Shown piece by piece: positions 1 through 13,891 of a stretch of DNA of 64,000 nucleotides. This stretch comes from Apostichopus japonicus (taxonomy: Eukaryota > Echinodermata > Holothuroidea > Aspidochirotida > Stichopodidae). Position 1 is the stretch's first letter, and each line of letters begins with the position of its first letter. The notes beneath the pieces are model-generated. The model ran no database searches and was not told where the DNA came from. It worked only from the letters and a program-made list of their open reading frames with translations. Position numbers and translations under genes: made by a program. Location of the stretch: positions 5,707,501 to 5,771,500 of the forward strand of contig NC_092563.1 in the NCBI RefSeq assembly GCF_037975245.1. Direction: 5' to 3'.

Positions 1-95
1 AGCGATATCATAAAAACATTAAAAATAAAATAAAAAATATGCTCAAGGGGGAGGGGGGCGGCTGCCCCCTTCGCCCCCCATTGGCTACGCGCCTG
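1..95. mobile_element. hAT-type right-end fragment at window edge
   Basis: The first bases include G and C runs and end CCATTGGCTACGCGCCTG, a typical hAT right terminus. The left part would lie outside the window, so completeness is unknown. Confidence 0.4.
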
Positions 96-1116
96 CTCTC
101 ATTAATGAAATTCCATAATCTGCGAAGTATGAAACTTCAAGACTATAGGAACAATGTTCCTATGATGTTACTGGATCACGTGATGTATCATTTACATTAT
201 CGATTTTAATGTCAAATTATACGTCATGTTCAGTGAGTAACACGAGCCTCAATATTCCGATATCAATCTGGGTTGGATATTTACGAAGAACGCATTTAAC
301 CTGTCTCCTTTACTAGACGCGTGCGCAATTTTAACCTGAGACAGCTTTAATCAGATAGACAGCTTTAATTGGTTAATATTTCACTTTAGCGTACGGTAAA
401 GTTAAGAGTGAGAAGGTTCTGCGGTGACATGTAAGCAAGAAACGTCACAACGAAAGCATGTTACTTTTTCTCGATTTTTTTTATTATTTTAGTCTATCAT
501 TCTTTCTTTGTATTATTTAGAGAGCATCGTTCCCCTTTAATAATAACATGAGCTTCTCACCTCTCTCTGTTTTTTTCTTTTAACTGTATCTGATAAATCC
601 TTCTTCTTACTCCTTTCTATGCTATTATACACTACATCTGACATCACTGGCTTTCAACAACAACAAAATCGATGACGAACCTCATTTCAAGGGCCTAAGC
701 TGTATGTTTCCTATGCATAGTCACGTTTACACCATGAGTCCCAGGCACAAAAAGTCACGTTAGGCTCTCGCTTGACGGTTCACGTGAGAATCCTTTTGGG
801 AACGGATATCAGAATCGAGATGGTATATAACCTTGTGGTGGTGATGAAGAAAGTCGATTCCACTTTGTGCCATTTTCATCCTTTGAGCAAAATTTCTGAT
901 CATCAAAAAAAAAGGGAGTAATGAGGGAGAAAGATCCTTCCATTTAGCCTTTCGAGGAGACTATTAGAGGTTTCTTTTCTCTTTTTTTCTCGCAAAACTC
1001 TCCGCTTTTAAGAAATATATATAGCTTCGATGACATATATTTTCTTGCACTTACTTGCTTTTGCTACGAAATCCTCCTTATGTGTCATTTAACATATAAA
1101 CAAAACCTATATATAT

Positions 1117-1168
<52 letters not shown>

Positions 1169-3669
1169 CATTTTTATTACAAGTTATTTGTCACGTAAGT
1201 GGATGCAAAATTCCTGGTATTGATATGCTTCACTGTGTGCATTGGAGCACCTGTATCGCATATAAAGAGTAACTAAATTCAGGGTTTCTCGGCTCCTTAT
1301 TGTTGGTATGTTTCACCGAGATATATCGGAATACCTGTGCTTACAAATTGTAAGAGCCGTTACGTCATATTAGATTCGTGTTTTTTTTTTTAAGTTGATG
1401 TTAGGGTGGGGTACAGGAAAGTTAGTTAGTTGCATTCCATCTGGTAACCATATCACGTCGGCGAGAGAGGTAGTTTCTCCGTTATTGAGAACGAGAGTTA
1501 ACATCTTCAATTAAAAGGCAATGAGGCATCAAATTGTGTTCCTCTAATATTGTCACTGAGGACAATTTTGTATACTTGTTATTGAGAACAAGCCGCTACG
1601 ATACATTGTATTCTCGACGCACGAGGTCGAGCAGAGTGCTTTATTCGTTTAGTGTGACAAGCGGAGTTTGCTGTATAGTAAACCAGATTACGGGCAGGCG
1701 ACCCCCAATAATCTGTGAGTATTCTAAGTATTAATGTAAAATTGGTATATTCTAGGACCACATTAAATGAGAGAGTGTCATCATTTCGTAAATTTATTTG
1801 TAAGTAAACTGTATGATTCAAAGTGCTTGAATTGAAACGAAATTCTTAAAAGTGGTCGAATAACTAGTAGAACTGCTGAAACAAATACATGTAACGAGAG
1901 TTAGTTTCATTTTGTCGCATAATTGGTTTATTATTGAGATTGTATGGAATTTATATTTGATTGATTGATTTATTTGTTGTATCACGTGAATATGTACAAT
2001 GTGATAGGAAATCTTCTAAAAAACCTTCAGATGGCTTAACAAAGTAGAGGTCTCCCTGTAAAGAAAAGGGAAGAGTAAACTAAGTATATAAGAGCCTTAA
2101 TTGTTTGAGGAACAAAGGCAGATCTTAAAATTGTCGCGTAAAGAATTTATTGTGAAAAATTTGTAAGATTATTTTTAGAAAGCAAAGGAAATGCTGTATC
2201 ATGTTTACGTTAATTTGTCTCGTAAGAAGTGAGAGTTAAAATGTCCTTTATAAGTTGCGATAAATCAATCGTAGTTTTGTTCGGGAAATTGACCGTATGT
2301 TTAAAACAAATATTAGGAATGGTTTTGTTCCTCTGTTTGTCTACAGGGTTTTATTTTTGGTGACTCCAAACTAACTGCTTGGTGTCACGGGGGTATTCTT
2401 CCGTGCCGATAGATGTGGTCTGGTCCACACTTTTAAGACGCCGGATACAGGTATCCTGCTTTGACACGTGCGAAAAGCTGAATGGTTTGACTCCGCCTAT
2501 AGCGACTACCTTGTGGGCGGTGATCTTCTGAAGCCTGTCCTAAAGCGTACTATAGCAGTGTCAGTTAGCATAAAGGGGGTAGGATTCACTGGATAAGTAT
2601 CCAAGGGGGTGTAGTTATTTTCATATGTGCATTTCTTTTATGATTTCTTTTACAAATAATCATTGAAATATCTCGTGCCAATAAATCCATGAGAATTAAA
2701 AGCAGAGTGTTTGCGTGGTTTCTTGATTATCAATTGAGCGTTACTTTCTAGAAAGGGTCACTATGTGTCACTTGTGACATTATTAATCTGCTCTTACAGC
2801 TTCTTAATTTGATATAACTTAATAAACTGAAACAATAAATTATTGAAGTTTTCGTAAGAAGTGAACTTTCCTTTTGTTTCGGTTCCTTTTCGTACATTTT
2901 CATTGTTTCGCAAACGATGAAAATTAAAGGGGAAGAATAAAATATATATGAAGCGATCTGAGATGAAAAATGTTGTTTCCATTTCAATGTTCCTTTGTTA
3001 TAACCGTTTCTTCCCAAATTTGGATGCTGGATCCATCACACTATTACCTTTTTAAGCTGGTTTCTAACCCTAGATCACCACCATCATGACCCCCAGTAAT
3101 AGATATTGACCTAACGATCATACAAGCTTCAACTGTAACATTCTGAAATAAATTCGTTTCGTCACAGATGAAAGTTTTGTGTCCATTATAAGTAATAATA
3201 AATATAACGATTATTTTTTTTATAGTGATCAATTCACGCACTACCTCAACCTCGTACATCAAAAAAGGGAAACGAAGAATTACTAACACAGATAGTTTGA
3301 AGGGTGATGGGTCCCGCTTAAGGGGTTTTAAAAAGCTACCGCACAGTACCGTAAGTGTCAAAACAGTGAAACACATAATGTTATAGTATAAACTTCATCA
3401 TTAGTAAATTCCGCTTAAGATTAAATGTTTTTGTTTTCATTTTTCACCATATGTTTGCATCAATAATTTTTGTATAAGGACTATTTTCTTGTCTTTTGTT
3501 TTTATTTATCTTTAGTATAGATATAATGACATATATATTTATATCAGATAAACAGAAAGGAAATATGGACTTGATGTTATAAATGATGGTGTTACGTCAA
3601 GCGAAAGTATCACTATAGTCCCTTTGATTGGTGGGTCATCTCCGCAAAGGCTTGCCCTAGGTAAACCTA
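96..3669. other. Gene-free stretch
   Basis: AT-rich with no recognised gene. GGTATATAAC near 822 resembles a TATA box but no associated gene is seen. A (TTGA)n run lies near 1957. About 2370-2560 is richer in GC and in small hairpins. Confidence 0.5.
1108..1168. repeat. (TA)n microsatellite
   Basis: Alternating TA run. Confidence 0.9.
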
Positions 3670-3677
3670 CGTCTGTT

Positions 3678-4036
3678 CAGGGACGTAGCCAGGCGGAGCA
3701 ATGTGGCGATCGCTACCCCCCCCCCCCACGCTTTGAGTACCTCGAAAAATAAAATTAAAACTAACAACAGGATATATCATGAAAACCCTCTTTTCAGGTT
3801 GAGGGAAAGCTAAGCTACCCTTTTCAACCTCTCCCCTGAAAGTTTGTCTTATATATACGTGATACAAAACTCTTATTATTGTTTATTACCTGCAACGTGG
3901 GCGGCATTTTGGGCTAAAAATTTTCTTGTACATCATGACGCTCCATTAAGTGTAATAATGCTGCCTTTGTGAGAAATGCCCCTTTTGAAAATCTGCTCAC
4001 CCCCCCCCCCCATTCAAATTTCTGGCAACGTCCCTG
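3678..4036. mobile_element. Non-autonomous hAT element, family B (359 bp)
   Basis: Left end CAGGGACGTAGCCAGGCGG, right end TTCTGGCAACGTCCCTG, which are inverted repeats of hAT type. The flanks CGTCTGTT (3670-3677) and CCTCTGTT (4037-4044) are an 8-bp target-site duplication with one mismatch. The interior has a C run beside each end and no transposase. A related right end lies in intron 1 at 53256-53294. Confidence 0.8.
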
Positions 4037-4044
4037 CCTCTGTT

Positions 4045-7010
4045 CCATGCATACATTTAGCTTGATGACTCGGTCATGCCTGGCAGTTACATGGGTTATC
4101 ACTATACATGTACACACGCCACCCCCCCCCATCCCGCCAACCACCCAACACACACGCACACACTTGTGCACACTCCTTAGACGGCGCCGCTAACTAACAG
4201 TACTTTAATGTTACAAGTATAAACCACACTCGACTCCCTGATTGGCCAATGCCCGTTACGTCACTAATCTCGTTTCCTCAATTCACGCAATACTATCCTA
4301 TGAAGATGACTAAGGGTCGAAGTGTGGTTACTCGATACTTTACAACAGGAAATAATATCTTCCACAGGGATGCTTTGATGCTGCTGTTCTTTTTCAAAAC
4401 TTTTCCAAAATGCATTCTCACGTGCAAGCAGCACTGACGTAAGCGCATTTATTTGTGGCATTTACTCATTTGAAGATTTTTTTTTACTACTCGTGGTATT
4501 AAAGGGGGACGTGAAGTAGTAAGAACGAGGAATTGCTTTATTTTCGTATCCTCTGTCTCCCTAATCTTTATGCCAGTCTGTCCTTGTGTATAACTGTCCG
4601 TGTTTCTGTCATCTGCATCTTTTATATATATATATATATATCATATATATTTATATCACGACTGAAATTTTGTACTAATTAAGAGACACAGCTAACTTGA
4701 TTGAAAAGACTATACTTTTCACAGAGAAATATGTTTCTCTTCTAAAACCTCATTATCAGCAAAAGAATAAAGTTAATGGAATATTCATTCCCTCAAACGA
4801 ACTATATTGCACAATAAATTAAAACAATAGCAATAGTTTACTAGAGCACATAATCTCAAATTAATTTATTCGTTATCACGTCTTAAACAAATGAGAGCGT
4901 CTCAAAACGTTTACTCATTAAGTTCTCTTCAATTTTCAGTTTTATAATTAGAAATTCACTGGAATAGGAAAATACTACTACTATAATTAAAGAGTTTATG
5001 TAGTAAACAGCGATTTCAATAAAGTTGAATACGTAATGTCTCTGAAGTCATCATAAATATTTCTGCCAATGTCAGATATGAAACTAGAAAAGAAACATTT
5101 TTACTTTTCGAGACACCTGATCGGAATAAAATTTCTCAATCTCAATGGCTTGACCAAAGTATTTAGCTATGGTATACAGGTTATCCAAAGTTTAGCAATA
5201 TCTACCCCCCCCCCTCTCCCCCTCTCCCAATATGCTAAAATGAGATTTTAAACAATGGTTACATTTCTTTAAGTTTTATATGCCCCTCTAATTTGCCACA
5301 TCCTTTTAGCATTTTGCCTCAGTGAAATATGAAGTTAGAATTTAACCTCCATGAAAGAGAGACAAACCCAAATTCACAATCTTTAACTTATTTATAGTGA
5401 ATTGGTGCTGAATAAATCCCCAAAATATTTAAGGAAAATCTTTTGTCCGTTTGGAAGACAAAGGGATTTAAAACGTCGTGTGAGGGGGCATTTAATATTT
5501 GACTTTATTATGCCACTATACTGCCACTACACTACCACACTACTGCCACTAAGAGTGCCAAAATCTTTGCTTTTCCTTTAGTATTTTAATGGTGTCAATA
5601 ATAAATTAGTTAAAAAATAAAAAAGCTGAAACCATTCCCAGTCAATTTGTTGAAGCCTTCAAAGTTTGAAATTCAGAATGAACAGAGATACTTCTCTGTA
5701 TGACGAAAAAAGAGGCAAAAATGTAATTCGATATTATCAGTGTTTATTTTGGTAAGTTTCAACTTTCAGACAAACACTCTCGGAAGTTCAGGTTTTAGTT
5801 TGCTATAAAAGTTATAGGTGCAATATGAATTTAAAGGATATAATATACTTTTAAGGATTTTAAGAACGTTCTATATTCAATAAATATTCCGGATCGACGC
5901 TACCCCAAAAAGTAAATAAATAGGTTAACGAGAGCAGAATTAGAATTGGAAGAAAAACAAAACATTCGCTGTGCTTATGTAAAGTGGATCAAATATTAGT
6001 AATTGTCAAAATATGTTTTATATTCAGTCCTTGGAAAATTCACCTTACATGAGCATTTTGGTAATTATGGCATTGACGTCACACAAATAATTTAAAATGT
6101 GAAAATTAAAATTCCACAAGATATAAAAAAGGGATGAAACTTCATTTATAACGGCAAATTCAGTGCTGGCGAAATATTCTTAATTAATTGTGATTATTAC
6201 GTGAGGCTTTTTCAATTGTTTGGTTTCGCCGAAAAAAAAACAATAAGTAAGATGAGAACATTTTCATAGATTACCAAGAATTATTAATACGTGGCTTGAA
6301 ACTTCCATTAAGCACTCAATTCTTTAATGCATAAATTAGCATTAATTTTCAATTTATTTGCGAATGGTTTTGTAATAAAGGAAATTGGCTCCGTGGCTCC
6401 ATAGAGTTGCATATCAAAAGTCGTATTTCTCTTAAGATAAAATTAATTGTCACTTGATGATTAAACCAGTTTTTGTTACAATTATTCTAACAACTTTAGG
6501 CTTGGGAATGCTTTGAAAAAGAGTTGATGACTTCAAGCAGAATTGTAATCAAGATGTCATTGTTCAAACATGAAATAGTGTTTCTACAGCTATTCTTGTA
6601 TTCAAAAGATATTCACCTTAAAAAATACATTAAATCTCGAGACTTCTCCTTTAAGGTTAAATTGATATGACGTCATCTCCTCACTAACGTCCTAAATATT
6701 GATGTGTGCATTGTTTTAATTAAGTTGGTAAACTAAACCGAAGCATGTTCCTTTTAATTTCATATCAATAAAAGAACACTTTTGGATAACACTTTAACAC
6801 TATTTGTCCGTGAGATGCTTGCAATGTATTGTAAAACATGTCATTTGCGGCCATAAAAGTCTTATGTTTCCTCATTGAGTTGTGTTGCGCTGAAGAATTG
6901 ACCTAATGGTTTTGTACAATAGAGAACATAGTCCAGTCCGTTGAATTGATGAACCTCATCTGTTTAAAGGGTCATATCTCCAAAAAAATTAAAGTATTGG
7001 AAATTCATAT
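4045..7010. other. Gene-free stretch
   Basis: AT-rich; a short (TA)n near 4624 and a C run near 5205. Nothing coding recognised. Confidence 0.5.
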
Positions 7011-7560
7011 GATAATAATAATAATAATAACTAAGATTTATAATGCGCTAATTATAAACAAAATAGTTTTCAAAAGCGCCATACATATAAATATGAATAG
7101 AAAGAAAAGCAAAAATAATAATGCAACAATGAAATATAATTACAAATCAAATTGAAAACTGTTTAGCATAGAGGTAGGTTTTTAGTTTAGATTTGAAAAG
7201 TGATTTATTAGGTATACATTTTAAATGGTTTGGGAGGGAATTCCACAATTTGGGACCAGAAACTGAAAAAGCACGCTTGGCATAAGTAACCCCATTGGTC
7301 CGAGGTTCAAGGAGGGTAATAAATTTTGACTGACGGGTGGCACGCTTGTATTGCTTTACTATTAGAAGTTCTGAAAGGTAGTTTGGAGATAAATGGTTAT
7401 AAATACAATTGTGGATTAAAATAAGGACTTTGAAATGTAAACGCGTTTCAATTGCAAGCCAGTGTAATGCTTTAAGAAGAAGGGTAACATGTGTAAACTT
7501 AGTTTGCCTGAAGATAAGTTTGGCAGCCCAGTTTTTTATATGATAAGTACTGATCACACT
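7011..7560 (-). mobile_element. 5'-truncated LINE (CR1/L2-like), C-terminal reverse transcriptase fragment and 3' end
   Basis: A minus-strand frame (7147-7557) reads like the C-terminal tail of Jockey/CR1/L2-type LINE reverse transcriptases: NWAAKLIF near the start, LHWLAIETRLHFKVLIL, YLSELL, then RAFSVSGPKLWNSLPNHLK and FKSKLKTYLY at the end. The catalytic domain is missing, so the copy is 5'-truncated and inactive. Beyond the stop the minus strand has a short 3' UTR with GCGCATTATAAATCTTAG and a (TTA)n tail (plus 7012-7030), usual for this group. Confidence 0.8.
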
Positions 7561-8204
7561 GTCTACAACATATTAAAATTAATTTTGAGAACAAAGTCAT
7601 CTTTTAAACTTCAACTCAAAACTGACAGTCTTAACGATGGTGTTAGCGGAGCCGGGAGTGTAATTTTATGCATGGGCACAGAGTGGTTGTTCATTAGCCG
7701 CTAAATCTATTAAGCCGTAACTCGAATAATTTATGACGTAACGCTTGACGTCACAACATCCAATTTCTTTTTCGTACAAAGAATCTCTTCGAGAGGCTTC
7801 ATAAGTCTATTCCCATAACTCTATACCCTCATAATACATAATTAATATGTTAAAAGTTATAAAAAAAAATCCCTGTCCATGTTTGAATTCGCCCTCATAA
7901 TTTTTTCTTCCCACTAAGGAATTTATGAGGCTCCGAGGAAAGCTTAGGGTGGGTGGGTGGGTTGTTGGGGGATAGAGGGGGGGGGGTTGCCAACCACTCC
8001 TCCGAACAAACAATTCAATTCAATTGATTAATTTCTTAAATCAGTGGCGCACAATACAAATAACATATTAATTCAGATTATTCAGATTTCATATTTGTTT
8101 TTATAAAAAACAAAATGAGAATACAGACAGACAGATAGATACATAACTTAGTCACTGAAATAATAGGAAACCAGAGAGGACTTTGTGAGAGAAACTTATA
8201 CAAC

Positions 8205-8573
8205 CAAGGGCGTAGGAACCGGGGGGGCTGGGGGCGCCAGCCCCCCCCCCCGGTGAAAAATGTGGAGGGGCGGAAGTATCATTCCGCCCCCCCGCTTCGT
8301 AAGTCAGAAAACCCCTTTTTCATTTCCAAATGAGAAAAAAATCTCATTTGGAGCACCAAATTGCATCTAAAGCCAGGTGAAAATGCAAAATTATATACAA
8401 AATGGAGTGGGTGGGTTGAAGTGTGCTATATTGCACCAAATTGCATCTGAGGCCACCTGGAAATGCAAAAAAATTCCAAAGGGGAGGGGGACACCCCCTC
8501 CCCTTAGACCCCTCCCCCAGGCCGGCCATCAGTCTTCAGCCCCCCCACTCAAAAGTACCTTCCTACGCCACTG
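8205..8573. mobile_element. Non-autonomous hAT element, family A, copy 1 (369 bp)
   Basis: The element starts CAAGGGCGTAGGAACC and ends CTTCCTACGCCACTG, imperfect terminal inverted repeats of hAT type. It is flanked by a perfect 8-bp target-site duplication TATACAAC (8197-8204 and 8574-8581), the hAT hallmark. Inside are G and C runs and two direct copies of a block starting GCACCAAATTGCATCT (8353 and 8433). It encodes no transposase; the open frames rich in Pro and Gly across it are chance translations. Confidence 0.9.
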
Positions 8574-9218
8574 TATACAACAACTGGCTACATAGAAAGA
8601 CCTCAACAAAATCGGGATCGGGGATGGGGTGGGGGGAGGGTGGGGGTGGGAAGACACAAATAAAGTAGAATAACATCCAAAGTAATGACAAAACTCAGCA
8701 AAGGAAACGACTTAAATGTGATTCGTAAGAGTAAAAAAGAAGCAAATTTCAATTGGCTGTTAGGTAGGCTCTGAAGTGACTTTTTAATTTTGAACTTACA
8801 TTTGTTTAAAAAGAACGTTTTTTCAATGATTTTGGTAAATAATTGATTCTGCGTGATCCTAAAATCCAATAACGATGCATTTCCTCAGCACAACAATGGT
8901 AAATTAACGTTTCAAAACAAAGGTAATTTAATATTTTTTTTCTTTCCCTTTTTATTTTCCATGCCATATGCATTACGAATACGGGCGAGATCATTTCTAG
9001 AATTAAAGGTAATTACTTTATTAACTCGCTAATCTCAATTTAATTGCAGATACAGTTTGGATATAGTGGGGACCTTAGAAATCTTTGTGTACGCTGTAGG
9101 TTTCATGAAAACAATGGAAAATGACGATCCTTTGCAAAAAAAGACTGCTCTTAGAATCAGTTTACTTTCTCCCACAAAATATAATGGAATTATCACCCAC
9201 CCCCTTTAACCTCAGTCT

Positions 9219-9394
9219 TTAGAATCGCTTTTTAAATTGTCTGATTTCATTTATAAAGCCAAGCCTTTGAGGCAATTTTGTGCGTATGAATTTAAGTAAT
9301 TCTTTGTCATAGGGTATTTGATAAAGCAAGTCAAGCGCGTTAACGACACGAAATAAGCCCGGTAACTCTTCCGCCACCCCTGTTGCCATGACGA
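9219..9394 (-). other. Possible coding exon, unidentified
   Basis: On the minus strand an acceptor-like TTTTATTTGCAG (AG ends at plus 9395) precedes TCGTCATGG and a 56-codon frame to TAA at 9219. The translation has balanced, protein-like composition (for example IPYDKELLKFIRTKLPQ), unlike the repeat-derived frames. No homologue is recognised, and no partner exon was found. It may equally be a chance frame. Confidence 0.2.
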
Positions 9395-9796
9395 CTGCAA
9401 ATAAAATTAAGTGCTTTGAATTGTAAATGAGAAGAGGAGAATTTGTGCCCTTTCCAATCGACTGTAACGAAATGGACAAACTTTATCTATAGAGCGATCT
9501 TAAGTTGGCTGACTCAGGCGAGACGCTTAAGGAAGAACAAACACCGTATATTTCACAGGTGTCCTAAAAGGGAGTCACTCCTTGCCTCTTGGTTTCACAA
9601 AAAGAAAAAGAAAAAAACCCGGCAAATAACCGTGAATGACAATGTGTGTCGAGCTGTCGGCTCTCGATAAAAGACTATATGTCTTCGAACCTGCTTCGTT
9701 GTAGGTCAATTGCCTACATTTAGTTTGTATAGTAACCATGATCAAGAGCAAACATTGTTTAAACGTAAAAGTCGGTTGCAGAATCTCCTATCCAAG

Positions 9797-9799
<3 letters not shown>

Positions 9800-9852
<53 letters not shown>

Positions 9853-9859
9853 AATATAC

Positions 9860-9912
<53 letters not shown>

Positions 9913-9935
9913 CATATACATATATATATACATAC

Positions 9936-9978
<43 letters not shown>

Positions 9979-9996
9979 TATATATATACATATACA
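9800..9996. repeat. (TA)n / TACATA microsatellite
   Basis: Long alternating TA with CATA interruptions. The Tyr-Ile open frames on both strands are artefacts. Confidence 0.95.
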
Positions 9997-10519
9997 TTAA
10001 AGATGTTCGTATATGTGCATATAGGAATTCGTCGGAAATTGATCATTGAGTAATATTACTCATCTGCATTATGACAATGTTCAATGATTGTGCGTCCTCT
10101 GTACATCAGGTTCTAGATTCGATGGCTGTTTGTTTGATTCACGAACCGTCATTCTATACGTCTTAATTAATATATACAACGTATGCCCCAGGATATGAAG
10201 AAAGTTCGTGTCTGAGCAAGTATTCGGTAACAGGGCTATGAAAGTAAACATTTCACACCCTGCTCAATTTTGTTCATGTTATGAAATACTTATTGTACCC
10301 GCAAACGGATTATATTCATCTATAGAGATGTCAGTATATAACCATATACATTTTTCAGTGGTGGCTGAAAATTCTAATGTAGCGAGCAAAATGCTTGGCA
10401 GGTGGAAATGTTAACGTAGTCAGTTTACCACCAAAGACGGTAAAGTTGAAAGGATTGAAGGTGTCATATGCTTGTTCGCAATCTAACTTGACTTGTATTT
10501 GTCAATTTATCGATAACGC

Positions 10520-10521
<2 letters not shown>

Positions 10522-10559
<38 letters not shown>

Positions 10560-10619
10560 CTATATATATATAGGCTATATATATATAGGCTATATATATA
10601 TAGGCTATATATATATAGG

Positions 10620-10650
<31 letters not shown>
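10522..10650. repeat. (TA)n array with 15-bp GGCTATATATATATA units
   Basis: GGC occurs at 10558, 10573, 10588, 10603 and 10618, exactly every 15 bases, in a TA background. Confidence 0.9.
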
Positions 10651-10653
<3 letters not shown>

Positions 10654-11475
10654 CGCTTATAACTATTTAACCAGAATAACTATATCCAGAAGTAAATGTG
10701 CTTGGTTGCTGCCCAAATTCCATTGTTATATCGGGAGAGTCGGTGTAAAGGTATTTAATGTAAGTGTCACAGCATGTACATGACTTGGACAACCCGTTCT
10801 CGGAATGGAAGAGTCCCGTAAAGTTGTTCACTTTTCGTATCTTCCAATAGAGAAAGTACAATGACATTTATCTGAAGAAAATTACAGGTATAAATGACTT
10901 GACCTTGAAAATAAAGTGACATGTTTGATGAATACAAATAATCCTGGCAAATTGTTATATAAAGAGATAAACATTCACAACGAAATTTGCAATAACACAC
11001 GCTTATTCGGTTACGATCATTCTGTAAACTACTGTTGTTTAAAATGTTGATCTATATATTAAATTCTTTTTGGTACAACGAAACTAGCGCCAGAGCCTAT
11101 ATGCATCCTAAACGTAAATCTATAGGCTATATATACAACCTACATGTATATAGCATAGCATGCAGACGTTTCAATGCGGCATTCACGCGCACACAATGAA
11201 CCATTCACGTTTCCTGCATTATTTTATACCGGATAATGGATTACTTTTCTGTATCTATATGTTTATCATTTGATTTCAATATTCTGGAATAATTTCAATG
11301 GTTGATATTATATATGTTATCTATTTATATCAGTCAAATATATACATACGATCTAATGCCCCACATATTTGACATATTCGTGTATGTTTGTACTTTTTTT
11401 GTAATAGGGTCACGCGATTGATCCCTCGAGAGTTGAGTATGTGGGTGTAGGAAATATGGAAAAAACATGAACGTA

Positions 11476-11501
11476 TATATATATATATATATATATATAT
11501 C
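11476..11501. repeat. (TA)n microsatellite
   Basis: Alternating TA run, about 13 units. Confidence 0.85.
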
Positions 11502-13891
11502 CATATATCATTCAATGTTACATTTGCTTGAAGAATTGTGCCTCTGAAAATATGGCATATTAGGAAATGGCGTGGGTTGTGAGCTATTATAGGTGGGGAA
11601 GGGGGTGAGGGGGTGGGGATAATGACAAGCAGAAGCTGTGGCATGTAAAATATAAGTAGGAAGGAGGGATGGAAGGAAGTAGAATAAGGATGTGTGAGGG
11701 GGGAGGGGTCGAGGAAAGCTAAACTATTTTCAAGAGGGCAAGTACCAAGAATTTATGTCACTGTTTTGTCGGTCCTACTTCAGCAAAAGGCAAATCGGAC
11801 AGGATAGGTGGGTACAACGGGAGGAAAAGGGTACTTCATGCGGTCGGAGCGAATAACAATCAATACCTAATGCATATTCAGGATTTCATGCATATTTATG
11901 CATATTCAGGAATTCAGCCTATCTGTTTGTCAAGAAAAATATGCAAAAGGAGGAGAAAAGGTAGGTGAACTGAATTTGAAAAATTACATAAAAAAAACCT
12001 TCCAGTTTTGTTCTAAAAGTTACCCTACCTGAAAAACAAATCTGATAACAAACAGTTTTTAGTTATAGTGAAGGTAAAACATGTGATATGAGGTTCGCCT
12101 TAGTATTCCCGTCACACACTACCCTACATCACATAAATGAAATATATGATTTTACGAAATATTCAAAAAAATATATATAAAAATGTTTTATATTGAAATA
12201 TTACTTTTACGCATTTATATGGAAGAAGACGAAATTCCCTGAGGGTGAAAGAAAAAAAAAGGTTTCCTTAGGAAACTCCGAAAAATCGAAATCTTACATT
12301 TTGAAGTAATTTCCTCGCCATATTATGTAAATATTGGCCTATAATTTCAAACTTGTACAAAAAAACATGAAACAAAGAGAGGGCAGACTCATTTGTAGAA
12401 ATTACCATAGAAACAACGATAACATTTAAAAATAACATTGATTTTTTTTTTTTTTTTTGGGGGGGGGGGTTATGTTTTCTTTAGAGAGAAAACAGCAAGT
12501 TATAAACTTGAAAAGAACAACGATGAATTTGGGATGTTCGTGCAATGTTGGATGTGTTCCAATCATACAGCTCCCGTCAATATACAGAGTACTAATGAGA
12601 AAAATATATTGGACTTTTGATGAGTGGTTAAATAACATGAAACGAGGTACAAAAAACAAATACAAATAAGAAAAAGGTATAACTGTTTAAAGTAAAAAAA
12701 TATATATATTATAGTTTTACGTTCTTAGATCGATTCATCGTGAAAAAACCCTACACTGTAAGAGGCAAAAATATAATCATAATAATAAACAAATATGAAA
12801 TAATATGTATGCAGCAGAAAAGCTATTCAAGTGCGACACAAACACAATCGAACAACATCAGACTTTTTATGGCCTTAAAATAGATAAAAATGTGTTAGGA
12901 AATGTTAGAGAAATTTGTCAAAGATGACTGGAGTTGACAGTTATCAAGGGGTGTTTTTTTTCTAGTTAAAAGACCATAGTATAGTTATTAGAATTAACCA
13001 TACAATGGATTTACAGTATAGCCTGCACTAATGACCATAAGTCATAATTTATTTAGGCTAGAAAAAAAAAAGCATCTCAGAGATTTAGCATAATATAAAG
13101 CTTAAATATCTTGGAAATAGCTATATAGAAACATTATTATAGCATTCTTATATTTTCCCTCTTGTGCGGTGGACTATGATCCATCAAAACTTCAAAAGTA
13201 CTGACCAAATAAACTTTGTCTCAGCGAGGGAAAACTGCATTGGGTATTTTAGTGAGAGGCTTCCTGAAACTATCAAGAAAACAGAAGGACCATTACTTTT
13301 AATTTCTTGCTTATTACGGCAGAGGGGGGGGGGGGGGTTGGGGTAGGTTGGGTCGATGTGAGGGTGTGTGCGTTGTTGAGGTTGGGTTATTACTCTAGTG
13401 ACTTTTAAGTATGGCCTTCATAGGTCACTACTGTAAACTGTTACATTATGTACTATATCGAAGTCTATATGTGATATGATATTTACGATTTTATGGAAAC
13501 GCATTTATATAACGCATTAATATCCACTAAAGCTCACTTGGAATTGCTAAAAGCGGGAGTGGGGGGGGGGGGGGGGTTACGTTAGACAAAGCATTTTATT
13601 TGTGTTGTATTGTTATTTATGTTTCTTGGTTGGCGTACAATACGGTCCTACATACGAATGCCATATATTTTAGAAATATTCCGTTCGAATAACGTGTAAT
13701 TCGTAAAAACATGGCATATGTGCGTTGAACATCCAAATTGTAAACCGTATGATATTAATCGAATTCATTTCGTTCGTTCGTATGTTCGTGACGAAACTCT
13801 TCGGCATAACCGAGTCCACCGAGGTAACACGTATCGCTATAGGCGCACCATTGGTTCCCGGTATTGCAGTGTTATTACACTATACTGTTAA

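Noticed and set aside
8344-8668. Gly/Pro-rich frames starting Met-Ala-Gly-Leu-Gly-Glu (also at 30772 and 56773)
   Set aside because: They lie inside the three family A hAT copies and are repeat translations, not a gene family.
9738-10046. Tyr-Ile-rich open frames on both strands (also near 10395, 17153, 22605 and 57983)
   Set aside because: Direct translations of (TA)n microsatellites, open in several frames at once.
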